64,000 bases of DNA from Opitutaceae bacterium. GTDB taxonomy: Bacteria > Verrucomicrobiota > Verrucomicrobiia > Opitutales > Opitutaceae. The stretch lies in NCBI GenBank assembly GCA_027482185.1, contig JAIXWF010000015.1, positions 124,001 to 188,000 on the forward strand. Reading direction: 5' to 3'. Shown piece after piece: positions 1 to 7,629 of this stretch. Under the pieces are notes generated by a model. That model did not search any database and was not told where the DNA came from. It saw nothing but the letters and a program-made list of their open reading frames with translations. The position numbers and the translations under genes are program-made. Numbering within the stretch: position 1 is the first letter of the stretch; each line of letters begins with the position of its first letter.

Positions 1-383
1 ACCTCGGGCAGCGGCCGGTCCGGCCACGTGAACAGCCGGCTGCCGGCGGGCAATTCGAACGTCAGCAGGTTCTCCATCATGCCGTTCTGCGGCCGCACTT
101 CCTGGAGCGCGATCGGCGTGGAGTTGGCCCGGGCCGCCGGCGGCAGCGCCGCCGCGCGCAATTCGCCCTCGAGGAACCGCGTCACCGCCCGCACGTGCTG
201 GTCGAAAAGCCGGTGCTCGGTGCGCAGCCCCCAGAGCTCGCTCATCGAGAAAACGAACGTGTTGAGTGCCACGAGCAGGAGCGAGACGAGCGCCAGCGAC
301 AGCAGGATTTCCAGCAGCGTGAACGCCCGGCGCGGACCGGACCGGCCGCGGGCGAAACGGAAACTCGGGACGCGCGGGTTCAT
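1..383 (-). CDS. GspJ-like type II secretion pseudopilin (partial, 3' end outside window)
   Basis: Only the N-terminal 127 residues are inside the window. The protein begins MNPRVPSFRFARGRSGPRR and then shows the prepilin signal AFTLLEILLSLALVSLLLVA: a basic leader, Glu at +5, and a long hydrophobic helix. After export and cleavage by a prepilin peptidase it would join the type II secretion pseudopilus in the periplasm. The ATG at 383-381 overlaps the TGA of the upstream GspI-like gene (ATGA), so the two are translationally coupled. Naming it GspJ rests on its position as fourth pseudopilin after G, H and I and on its longer leader; the family is otherwise too divergent to name from this fragment. 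The residue before the cleavage site is Ala rather than the classical Gly. Confidence 0.75.
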   Translation of the reverse strand, partial: MNPRVPSFRFARGRSGPRRAFTLLEILLSLALVSLLLVALNTFVFSMSELWGLRTEHRLFDQHVRAVTRFLEGELRAAALPPAARANSTPIALQEVRPQNGMMENLLTFELPAGSRLFTWPDRPLPE

Positions 384-886
384 CGCTTCTGCTGCTTGCC
401 CTGCAGCTCGAGGATGCGGGTCTTGATCTCTTCCTTCAGCTTGCCGCGCTCGCCCGCGTCCGTGACCCAGGTCGGCCGCAGGACGGTGAACGTTTGGACC
501 AGCCGTTCCGGCTCCATCCGTGCCGGATCCGCGATCTCGCAGGTGAAGGCGACCTTGAACACGTCGGGCAGGTTCGTGGATTCGATCTCCACGCTCCACT
601 TCGCCCGCCGCCCGCCGGATGTCTCGAAGTCCCCGCCCTCCTCCAGTTTCTTCCGGTCCGTCTCGGTCAGCACGAGTTGCCGCGCAAAGGCAAAGTCCTC
701 GCCGATCTGCACGCCGCGCGAAACGACTTCGTAGCCGTTCAGCACATTGACGTAGGAGGATCCCAGCACGACGGCCGCGAGCGCGAAGATCGTCAGCGCC
801 ACCAGCACTTCCATCAGCGTGAACGCCCGGGCCCGCCGCCCGAACCGCTGCCATCCCGCCGCCTTGCGTTGCCCCAAGATCGTCAC
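380..886 (-). CDS. GspI-like type II secretion pseudopilin
   Basis: A 168-residue protein starting at a GTG (886-884) that overlaps the TGA of the preceding GspH-like gene (GTGA). It has a basic leader of about 22 residues and the prepilin motif RAFTLMEVLVALTIFALA, followed by a single N-terminal transmembrane helix and a soluble domain. Family knowledge: GspI is a minor pseudopilin at the tip of the type II secretion pseudopilus with GspJ and GspK. The GspI assignment comes from the MEVLVAL signature typical of GspI and from gene order. No upstream ATG in frame gives a better start without running deep into the GspH gene, which is why the GTG was chosen. It ends in a charged tail rich in Lys and Gln. 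Confidence 0.75.
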   Translation of the reverse strand: MTILGQRKAAGWQRFGRRARAFTLMEVLVALTIFALAAVVLGSSYVNVLNGYEVVSRGVQIGEDFAFARQLVLTETDRKKLEEGGDFETSGGRRAKWSVEIESTNLPDVFKVAFTCEIADPARMEPERLVQTFTVLRPTWVTDAGERGKLKEEIKTRILELQGKQQKR

Positions 887-1470
887 GGCGTCGCGGGAGC
901 GTTCGGATCCGCCGCCGGCAGCATCGGCGCGCAGGTCCAGGGATCGACGGTCAGGGTACTCGTGCCGTTGCTTCGCACGAACTGCACGCGGAACGCCGAG
1001 CACGTGCCGTCGCCGTAGAACGTCACATAGGGAATCGGCTGCCCTTCCATCATCAGGCCGCCGACCAAGATCATGTTGCCGCCTTTCGCGGCGGAGAGGA
1101 AATCGATCGCCAATTCCGAGCCTTCGGGCACCGGCACCGGAAATTCTTTCAACGCCGCTTCCTCGCGGGTGACGCCGTCGGCCGCCAGTCGCGAGGGCGC
1201 CCGGCCGTCGAGCAGGACAAACCGCTTCTTCTGGGCGTCGAACCGCAAGCGAACCTCCTGTTCCGACTTCAGCGCCGTCTTGCGGGCTTCCTGCACCGCC
1301 TTCCAAAAGACATCGTGCGGCGTCACCGCCTGCTCGCCGAGCAGATGCGACGAGCCGCCGATCAGCACTCCGGCGAGCAACGCGATGATCGCCAGCGCCA
1401 GCAGCACCTCGAGCAACGTGAAACCGCCGCGGCGGCCCCGGGGAATGGAATTGGCGGAAAGCGAAGGCAC
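883..1470 (-). CDS. GspH-like type II secretion pseudopilin
   Basis: A 195-residue prepilin-like protein. The leader MPSLSANSIPRGRRGG is followed by FTLLEVLLALAIIALLAGVL, a canonical prepilin signal with Gly at -1, Phe at +1 and Glu at +5. The soluble part (about residues 40-190) begins with a helix that could be the GspH region and ends in a beta-rich segment around YVTFYGDGTCSAFRVQFV, which matches the usual strand pattern near the GspH C-terminus. GspH is a minor pseudopilin of the type II secretion system. It sits 55 bp downstream of gspG and overlaps gspI by four bases, consistent with one transcript. Assignment to GspH rather than another minor pseudopilin is by order and C-terminal pattern. 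Confidence 0.75.
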   Translation of the reverse strand: MPSLSANSIPRGRRGGFTLLEVLLALAIIALLAGVLIGGSSHLLGEQAVTPHDVFWKAVQEARKTALKSEQEVRLRFDAQKKRFVLLDGRAPSRLAADGVTREEAALKEFPVPVPEGSELAIDFLSAAKGGNMILVGGLMMEGQPIPYVTFYGDGTCSAFRVQFVRSNGTSTLTVDPWTCAPMLPAADPNAPATP

Positions 1471-1525
1471 AGGGCGCGCGGACCCGAGACCGCCGCGGGC
1501 GCGTGCGGGTCCGTCCGGAGCGGGA

Positions 1526-2023
1526 TTATTTGTCCGCCGGCGCCGCGGAATCCCAATTGCCGATATCGTCCTCGGAACCGCTCTGCTTGTCGGGGCCCTT
1601 CGACCAGAGATCGTAGCTGCCCTTGTTGCGCGTGCCGGGATAGGCGTACTGGTAGGGTTCGCCCCACGGGTCGAGCGGCACCTTGCCGCCTTCGATGTAG
1701 GGACCGTTCCAGCGGTCGCCCTTGGCAGAGGGCCGCGTGATCAGGGCCTGCAAACCGTCGCCGGTCGACGGATAGTCGCCCATGTGGATGCGGTACGTGG
1801 TGAGCGAAGTCTTCATGCTCTCGCGTACGAAGAGCTGGACCGTCGACTGCTGCGCGCCGCCGAAAATCTTGTCGACGTTCGTGATCGCGAGACCGGCCAG
1901 CAGGCCGATGATCGCCAGCACGACGAGGATTTCGAGCAGCGTGAAGGCCCGGCGGGACTGCCGCCGGACTCCGGCAGCGAAAGAAGCGGTGCCGGCCGAA
2001 CCGGCGGGAAGGCGAAGGGACAT
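1526..2023 (-). CDS. gspG: GspG major pseudopilin of type II secretion
   Basis: A 165-residue protein with a 24-residue leader and the signal RRAFTLLEILVVLAIIGLLA. The C-terminal half carries the clear GspG pattern: LQALITRPS, WNGPYIEGGKVPLDPWGEPY, then YDLWSKGPDKQSGSEDDIGNW, the acidic loop that binds calcium in studied GspG proteins. GspG forms the shaft of the type II secretion pseudopilus, which pushes folded exoproteins through the outer-membrane secretin. The ATG at 2023 gives the usual family length; an open frame continues upstream but lacks homology and is a shadow of the neighbouring gene. It is followed at short spacing by GspH, I and J-like genes. The -1 residue is Ala instead of Gly, as in most prepilins of this window. 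Confidence 0.92.
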   Translation of the reverse strand: MSLRLPAGSAGTASFAAGVRRQSRRAFTLLEILVVLAIIGLLAGLAITNVDKIFGGAQQSTVQLFVRESMKTSLTTYRIHMGDYPSTGDGLQALITRPSAKGDRWNGPYIEGGKVPLDPWGEPYQYAYPGTRNKGSYDLWSKGPDKQSGSEDDIGNWDSAAPADK

Positions 2024-2109
2024 GGCGAGGGGAACGTTGGGAAACGCGATTCGGTTGTCGAGACGCGCCCGCGCGCCGCGAAGTTGCAGCGACTTTCCGG
2101 CCGACCGGT

Positions 2110-2721
2110 CTACGGTGCGCCCGGCAACGGCTGCCAGCGGCCGTCGTCCTCCGTCGCAAACTTCCGGTCCGGGCCGGCGCTGCGGATCTCCATGTGCTCG
2201 CCGCTCAGTTGATGGAATCGGAAAGGCGTACCCCAGCGGTCGCAGAGCTCGCCCTGCGCGTTGATCGCCGGGTGCTGTTTCGGAATCAGCACGAGACCGA
2301 GCGGATTTGCACCGCCCAAAGCCGCCGTGATGTCGGCGTTTTCCCCGACCGGATTGCCTTCCCGGGGAAAATTGGTGCGCCACGCATCGAGCACGGCCGC
2401 CACCGTCGCGAGGTCCCGGGCCAGCGTCGATCCCGCTTGGTTCAATGGCGCCACAATCGGAAAATCCTCCGCCGCGAATACCCCGGAAACAACCCGCGCG
2501 GCCGCTGTCCCCGTTGCCGCCGTCGCCGTTTTCCCAAGATCGCCCGCTTCGCTCCGCGGGGCCGCGGCCGACGCGGGGACCGGCCGCGTTTCCCCGGTTG
2601 GAACGGGAGACGACGGCGGCGCTGTTTCGCCGCGCGGCCCGGGCGGCCAGAGCTTGAAGACCGCCAGCCCGACGACGGCGAACACCGCCACCGTCAACGC
2701 ACGCCGGGTCGACATGGACAA
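2110..2721 (-). CDS. membrane-anchored pseudopilin-like protein without prepilin signal
   Basis: A 203-residue protein not recognised as a named family. It has one N-terminal transmembrane segment (about residues 7-25, TVAVFAVVGLAVF), a Pro/Ala-rich linker (about 27-75), and a C-terminal domain. The end of that domain, LCDRWGTPFRFHQL followed by SAGPDRKFATEDDG, closely parallels the LDPWGEPYQYAYP / SKGPDKQSGSEDD tail of the GspG protein encoded directly downstream. No FTLxE prepilin motif is present. I infer a permanently membrane-tethered protein carrying a GspG-like calcium-loop domain, perhaps an assembly or adaptor factor for the pseudopilus. It lies between the DUF1501 gene and gspG on the same strand, so probably in the same operon. 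Confidence 0.75.
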   Translation of the reverse strand: MSMSTRRALTVAVFAVVGLAVFKLWPPGPRGETAPPSSPVPTGETRPVPASAAAPRSEAGDLGKTATAATGTAAARVVSGVFAAEDFPIVAPLNQAGSTLARDLATVAAVLDAWRTNFPREGNPVGENADITAALGGANPLGLVLIPKQHPAINAQGELCDRWGTPFRFHQLSGEHMEIRSAGPDRKFATEDDGRWQPLPGAP

Positions 2722-2760
2722 CAGGAAGAGCTCTCGTCGCGGGACCCGGTCCCCGTTTCC

Positions 2761-4209
2761 TCAGAGGAAACCGAGATTGGGCGAGGCGAAGCGGCCGATG
2801 TTCGGCAGCACCACGGGCAGATTGGTCGGGCTGACGCCGAACCAGGTCGCCAAGGTGCCGGAATATTCATCGACGCTGGTCGTCGGGATCCACGAACCGC
2901 GCGTGCCGCTGTCGTCCGGACCGCGGATCGTGAGATCGGCCATCTTGCCGTAGATGTCGCCGCCCTTGACCGCACCGCCGACGATGAGGTGGTTGGAACC
3001 CCAGCCATGGTCGGAACCGTCGCCGTTCGTGTTGTAGGTGCGGCCGAAATCGGAAGCCGTGAAGGTCGTGACCTGGTCGGCGCAGCCGAGTTCGACAGTC
3101 GCGCGGTAGAACGCGGCGACGTTGCGGCTGACATCGGCGAAGAGATTCGCATGGGCGCCAAGCTGCGCGTCGTGCAGATCCCAGCCGCCGATCCGGGCGA
3201 AGAAGATCTGGCGCTTCAGGCCGAGCTGCGGCGCCGCGGCGATGAGTCGCGCGATGGTGCGCAGCTGCTGGCCCAGCCCCGAGGTCGAGAACGCCGTGCT
3301 GAACGGCGGATTGCCGTTGAGGATGCCGGAGATCATCGCGCTGTCCGAAATCGCGTTGGAAGTGAGGCCCGCGAACGCCGTTTCGAAAAGATTGGCGTTG
3401 GGACTCGCCAACAGCTCGTTCTGCGCCCGCGTGCGGATCCCGGCGGGGGCCGTGAGGCTGGTGGACGATCCGGAAATCGCGATCGCGGAGCCGGGGTTGA
3501 CGGCAAACTGCACGACGTTTTTGCCCACTTGAAACGAGTTCTGTCCGTTCAGGCTGATCGACATCGAGACGCTGCTGTTCGTGTTGAACGCATTTGTCAG
3601 GTCGGCGAGGCGCCCGCCCCAGCCCGTGGAAAACGGTTTGTCCGGCACGCTGCTCTGCCACTCGACCTGCTGGTCGTTGTGGGAAAAGAGCTGCGGCGGC
3701 AGCGGGACCGAACGCGACGTGTACTGCTGCTTCGACGTGGGCACGACCAGCGTGCCGACGTTGCCGAGGATCGCCATTTTGCCCTCATCGAAGAGCGCCT
3801 TGAGGCCGGAGTTGTTGGTGCCGGCGACATCGGCGTTGAGGCTGGAATGCAGCGCCCAAGCCCGGCCGTCGCTGCGCCGCGGGTTGATGGGCAGAATCTG
3901 GCTCTGCGGCAGCGCAATCGCGCCGCGTCCCGCGGCCGAAGCGTACGCCGTGTAGCCGGCCGTATCGCCCGGCACGATCATGTTGTTGGCATCGTTGCCA
4001 CCGGCGAGAAACAGGCAAACCAGCGCCTTGTAGTCCGGCGGCAAGGCGCCTGCGCGCGCAGGCACGGGGCTGTTGTCGGGGCTCGCCGCCGCACCCATGA
4101 GGCGCAGCTGCGCGAGCGTAGAAAGCATGCCGGTCGCGCTGACGGCGGCGCAGCACTGGCCGAGGAACTTGCGGCGGTTCGGATCGAAGGTCGGGTTCTT
4201 GGGATTCAT
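2761..4209 (-). CDS. DUF1501 family Tat-exported protein
   Basis: A 482-residue protein. The N-terminus NRRKFLGQCCAAVSATGM is a twin-arginine signal peptide (about residues 10-45), so it should be exported folded. The rest matches the DUF1501 family: LVCLFLAGGNDANNMIVP near residue 70, FFARIGGWDLHD, then TTFTASDFGRTYNTNGDGSDHGWG and the ending around TLATWFG. DUF1501 proteins resemble the sulfatase/alkaline phosphatase fold, but their activity is not established. The gene starts 15 bp after the stop of the DUF1800 gene; this DUF1800-DUF1501 tandem is very common in Verrucomicrobia and Planctomycetes. Here it leads into a pseudopilin operon, which suggests that the pair is a cargo or partner of that secretion system. 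The start at 4209 fits the Tat signal. Confidence 0.9.
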   Translation of the reverse strand: MNPKNPTFDPNRRKFLGQCCAAVSATGMLSTLAQLRLMGAAASPDNSPVPARAGALPPDYKALVCLFLAGGNDANNMIVPGDTAGYTAYASAAGRGAIALPQSQILPINPRRSDGRAWALHSSLNADVAGTNNSGLKALFDEGKMAILGNVGTLVVPTSKQQYTSRSVPLPPQLFSHNDQQVEWQSSVPDKPFSTGWGGRLADLTNAFNTNSSVSMSISLNGQNSFQVGKNVVQFAVNPGSAIAISGSSTSLTAPAGIRTRAQNELLASPNANLFETAFAGLTSNAISDSAMISGILNGNPPFSTAFSTSGLGQQLRTIARLIAAAPQLGLKRQIFFARIGGWDLHDAQLGAHANLFADVSRNVAAFYRATVELGCADQVTTFTASDFGRTYNTNGDGSDHGWGSNHLIVGGAVKGGDIYGKMADLTIRGPDDSGTRGSWIPTTSVDEYSGTLATWFGVSPTNLPVVLPNIGRFASPNLGFL

Positions 4210-4223
4210 GGCGCGGCGGGGAC

Positions 4224-7200
4224 TTACTTCTGGATCGCGGCGTGGGGCGCGGTGAGCACGAGGTAGATGGCCGAGCGCACGCGCTCCGTGTCGTTGGCGA
4301 CGGAGTTGGTCGGCATGGCGGTCACTGCCGCGGCAATGCGGTCGGTCACAGCCTTGGGCATCGAGCCCGCAGCCAGCAGCAGGTTGAGATTGTCGACCAG
4401 CGCCGCCGGCGTCCGGGCCTGCGCCATCCAGTTCGTAAGGTCGAGGCCGACGGTTTGCTGCGCGAGATCGGTGGTCGACCGCGTGGTGTAGATGTAGCTG
4501 TAGTAGAAGTTCGGCTGCGTGATCGCCGTGGTGTCCGTCAGAATCTGGTACTCCGGAGCATAGAGGCCGGCTGCGGCCACCGCGCCCGGCAGCACGAAGT
4601 TGGGCTCGTAGAAATTGAACACCGTCGGCGCGCGCAGGGCGGCCTGCGCCAGGGAACCCTCGGGATTCGGGATATTGAAGCGGCCGGAATTGGAACCGCC
4701 GGCGACCGCGCGGAACAGCGCCGTGGCGCGCAGCAGAGGCTCCTTCATCTTGCCGAACGTCGCCGTGCCGGCGACCGCCGGCGACCGCGCCTCGTAATCG
4801 AGCAAAATCGCCCGCACCACCGCGCCCAGATCGCCCCGCACGCCGGCGCCGTTGTTCACAAAGGTCTGGGCGACGCGGTAAACGTAGCCGGGGCTGGGGT
4901 TGCTGGTCACGAGCCGCTGGATCAACTGGCGCGAAATGAACGGCGCGGTATTCGGATGCTCGACCAGCGCGTCGAGCATGTCTTTCAGGTCCTTCACCCC
5001 GCCCTGCGCGGCCGGGAGCACTTTGCCGCCGAAGATGGTCTTGGCCGTGTCGTCGTGGAATGCCGGCCACAGCATCATCGGATCGATGTAGTTGGCGGGA
5101 CTGCCGCGGAAGAGGTTCGCGTTCGCGGCCGCGCCGGTGGCGGCGTTGGCGTAGCCCCAGCCGGTGAAAACCTTCGCGACCTGGACGATGGTTTCCTGCG
5201 TGTAAGTCGGGATTGGCTGGCCGTTCGGGTCGAGCCGCAGCGTGCCGTCCGGATTCAGCTCGTGCAGGCCGATGGTGAAGAGCTGCATGATCTCGCGCGC
5301 GTAATTCTCGTCCGGCAGCGTCACCGGCTGCCCCCGCGCATCAAAGGTCGCCTTCGCGTTGCGGAGCGAGCTGAGGTAAATCCCCATCATCGGGCTCAGC
5401 GTCACCTGCTCGAGCAGCGTGCGGAAGTTGCCGAACGCGCCGCTGACCAGCAAATCGTAGTAGTTGGCGGCGCCCTCCTGCCACTGGCCTATGGTGCCGT
5501 TGGCGTCGGAGACCACCAGAATCTGGCTCAGGGCGAACGCGACCCGCTGGCGCAGTTGGTCTTCGCCGGTCACCGCGATCTTCCACCAAGCGGCCTGCCG
5601 GTGCGGTCCGCCCGGGCGCTCGTAGGCCTGGGTGATGGCGTCGCGGTTGCCGGTGCCGCCGTTGGTCTGGTTGCGGTTGAAATCGTGCATCGTCTCCGCC
5701 CGGTGCGAGGTGGGCGCCACCCGCATCTGTTCGGTGATCCACGTTTGGTACCCTTTGGCCGTCACCGCCGCGATGTCCGCCGGCGTCGGCCCGAACGTCG
5801 CCTGCGTCAGGAACCGCGCCGCATCCGCCGAAGTGATACGGGAAAGGTCGACCGCGGGCGCCGGCGCCGGCGGATTGAAGGCCGCGCTGCCGCTGCTGCG
5901 CACAAAACTGCCGCCGAGCTCGCCGGTCGGATACAGCGCGGTGTCGATGCTGACGGTCACGCGCCCGGCCTTGATCGCCGCGACGAGATCGGCGGTCGAG
6001 TAGGTGCCCACGGGAGCCAGCGTCCAGAGCGCGTTGCCGACCTGGCCCTGCGGCAGGTTGAAGACGTAGTTGCCGTCGATCGCGAGATGGGCGACCACCT
6101 GCGGCGAGCTCAGATTGGAAAACGACACCCCGACGAGCGCGGATTTCTCGTCCCCCGCCAGCTGCACGGTCGCGGTGCCGTAGGCCGTGGAACTCGCGGC
6201 CCCAGGCAGGGCCCGCAGCGTGGAAACATAGAGCGAGCCGCTGTTGGCAAAAATCGTGACCGTCGCCTGGTCGTTTTCCCCGACGCCGTAGAAACTCTGC
6301 GGCGTCAGCGTGAGCGTGGCCGTCCGGTTGTTGAGGTTCGCCGGATTGGCCCGCGGCATGAAAGAGACGGTGGCGGACGTCGCGCCGGCCGGAATCGTCA
6401 CCGTCCCGGGCAGAGGCGCGAAATCCGTCCCGGCCACCGCCGTTCCGCTCAGCGTGTAGCTCACCGTAATCGGTGCCGTCGTCGCGCCGACACGCGAGAT
6501 CGTGAAGATCGCCGGTGTGAGCGTGGTGTTGTCGGTGGCGGGCACCGTCGCGCGCACACTGACGGTCGAAAGTGTCTCCGGCGTAAGGTCGTAGACTTCG
6601 ACCAACGCGGTGCCGGCGGCCCCGCCGACGCCGTTGGCCTGGATCACATAGTTGCCGGGCGCGAGATCGAGGAGCAGCGCGGCATCGTTGCTGCCGCGGG
6701 CGAAGGGAAACGCCCCGGCTTGGGCGAAGGCCGCGGTGAGGGCCGCCGTCCCACCCGTTTCCCAATTGTCGTTCGCGCCGCCGGCGATCTGCCGTCCCGC
6801 GGCATCGACCACCGCAATCGCGGGATCGGCCAAGGCACCCGAAACGCCGAGCGCCGCGAGAGCCGGACCCGCGGCGCGTACCAGCACGCGGCGCGCACCG
6901 CCGCCCGGCGCCACGGCCAGGCCGGAGAAGAACGTGTTCGCCCCCGGTCCCACCAGCGCGCGGGTCGACAGATTGAGCAGGCGCGCCGAACCGGTCACAT
7001 CGTAGATCTCGAGGATCGCGACGCCGCTCGTGTTGTTCACACCGCTGACCTGCGCCGTGTAGGCACCGGGCGAAAGGGTGGCCACCAGGCTGGCATCGCG
7101 GCTGTTCGCCGTCAGCGGAAACGCCCCCACCGAGGCCATCGTGGCCGCGTCGTCGGCGAGCCAGTTGTCATTCGCCAGCACGAGCACGCCGTTGCTGTTG

Positions 7201-7469
7201 AACAGCTGCACCTGAGGGTCGGCCAAGGTACCCGGAATGCTGAAGGGGGGCGTGGCGAGCCGCGGGCCGACCGCGCGGATCAACACGCGCTTGGGTGCGC
7301 CCGCCTGCACGACGAAGCCTGTGATCATCACGTTGCCGCCGGTGCCGACCTGGGCGCGGGTCGAGAGGTTGCCGAGCCGCTGGTCGTATTGGGCGGAATA
7401 TCCGGCGGAAGGGATCAAACTCGCGGCGCCAACAAGCAGCGCCAACGCAAAGCGAAGGTTGGTTTTCAT
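4224..7469 (-). CDS. large secreted DUF1800 protein with repeat, Calx-beta and CHRD domains
   Basis: About 1,081 residues. A signal peptide (1-26, ending near GYSA) is followed by two copies of a roughly 130-residue repeat beginning LSTRA (about residues 35-166 and 167-300), each with a VLIRAVGP / VLVRAAGP core. Next come a Calx-beta-like domain (about 305-410, GTAVAGTDFAPLPGTVTIPAG), a CHRD-like domain (about 412-530) and the DUF1800 domain (about 540 to the end, starting RFLTQATFGPT). DUF1800 function is unknown; it nearly always pairs with DUF1501, encoded 15 bp downstream. The domain set indicates a large surface or secreted protein. The start could also be the ATG nine bases upstream (7478); neither has a strong ribosome binding site. 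The leading repeats are frequent in verrucomicrobial secreted proteins. Confidence 0.88.
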   Translation of the reverse strand: MKTNLRFALALLVGAASLIPSAGYSAQYDQRLGNLSTRAQVGTGGNVMITGFVVQAGAPKRVLIRAVGPRLATPPFSIPGTLADPQVQLFNSNGVLVLANDNWLADDAATMASVGAFPLTANSRDASLVATLSPGAYTAQVSGVNNTSGVAILEIYDVTGSARLLNLSTRALVGPGANTFFSGLAVAPGGGARRVLVRAAGPALAALGVSGALADPAIAVVDAAGRQIAGGANDNWETGGTAALTAAFAQAGAFPFARGSNDAALLLDLAPGNYVIQANGVGGAAGTALVEVYDLTPETLSTVSVRATVPATDNTTLTPAIFTISRVGATTAPITVSYTLSGTAVAGTDFAPLPGTVTIPAGATSATVSFMPRANPANLNNRTATLTLTPQSFYGVGENDQATVTIFANSGSLYVSTLRALPGAASSTAYGTATVQLAGDEKSALVGVSFSNLSSPQVVAHLAIDGNYVFNLPQGQVGNALWTLAPVGTYSTADLVAAIKAGRVTVSIDTALYPTGELGGSFVRSSGSAAFNPPAPAPAVDLSRITSADAARFLTQATFGPTPADIAAVTAKGYQTWITEQMRVAPTSHRAETMHDFNRNQTNGGTGNRDAITQAYERPGGPHRQAAWWKIAVTGEDQLRQRVAFALSQILVVSDANGTIGQWQEGAANYYDLLVSGAFGNFRTLLEQVTLSPMMGIYLSSLRNAKATFDARGQPVTLPDENYAREIMQLFTIGLHELNPDGTLRLDPNGQPIPTYTQETIVQVAKVFTGWGYANAATGAAANANLFRGSPANYIDPMMLWPAFHDDTAKTIFGGKVLPAAQGGVKDLKDMLDALVEHPNTAPFISRQLIQRLVTSNPSPGYVYRVAQTFVNNGAGVRGDLGAVVRAILLDYEARSPAVAGTATFGKMKEPLLRATALFRAVAGGSNSGRFNIPNPEGSLAQAALRAPTVFNFYEPNFVLPGAVAAAGLYAPEYQILTDTTAITQPNFYYSYIYTTRSTTDLAQQTVGLDLTNWMAQARTPAALVDNLNLLLAAGSMPKAVTDRIAAAVTAMPTNSVANDTERVRSAIYLVLTAPHAAIQK

Positions 7470-7599
7470 CGGGCACATCGGACAGAGGGAAACTCCCGGC
7501 AGCTCGGGAGGGGGCGGCCGAAACTGTCCCGAGGATCGTCCGCAAGTCGAGCGCCGGCTTGCGAAACACGGGTAAATGCCGGGCCCGCCGCCGCGCGGG

Positions 7600-7620
7600 T
7601 GCAGGCGCCAATCGCCTGCA
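7600..7620 (-). terminator. possible hairpin after the phosphofructokinase gene
   Basis: TGCAGGCG at 7600-7607 pairs perfectly with CGCCTGCA at 7613-7620 across a five-base loop, ten bases beyond the stop of the minus-strand phosphofructokinase gene. No U-tract follows, so it may only be a processing or Rho-associated structure. Confidence 0.35.
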
Positions 7621-7629
7621 GGCGGCCGC

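Noticed and set aside
1362-2159. Long open frames overlapping the pseudopilin genes on both strands
   Set aside because: They have Arg/Pro-rich composition and no homology; in this GC-rich DNA most long frames are shadows of real genes.
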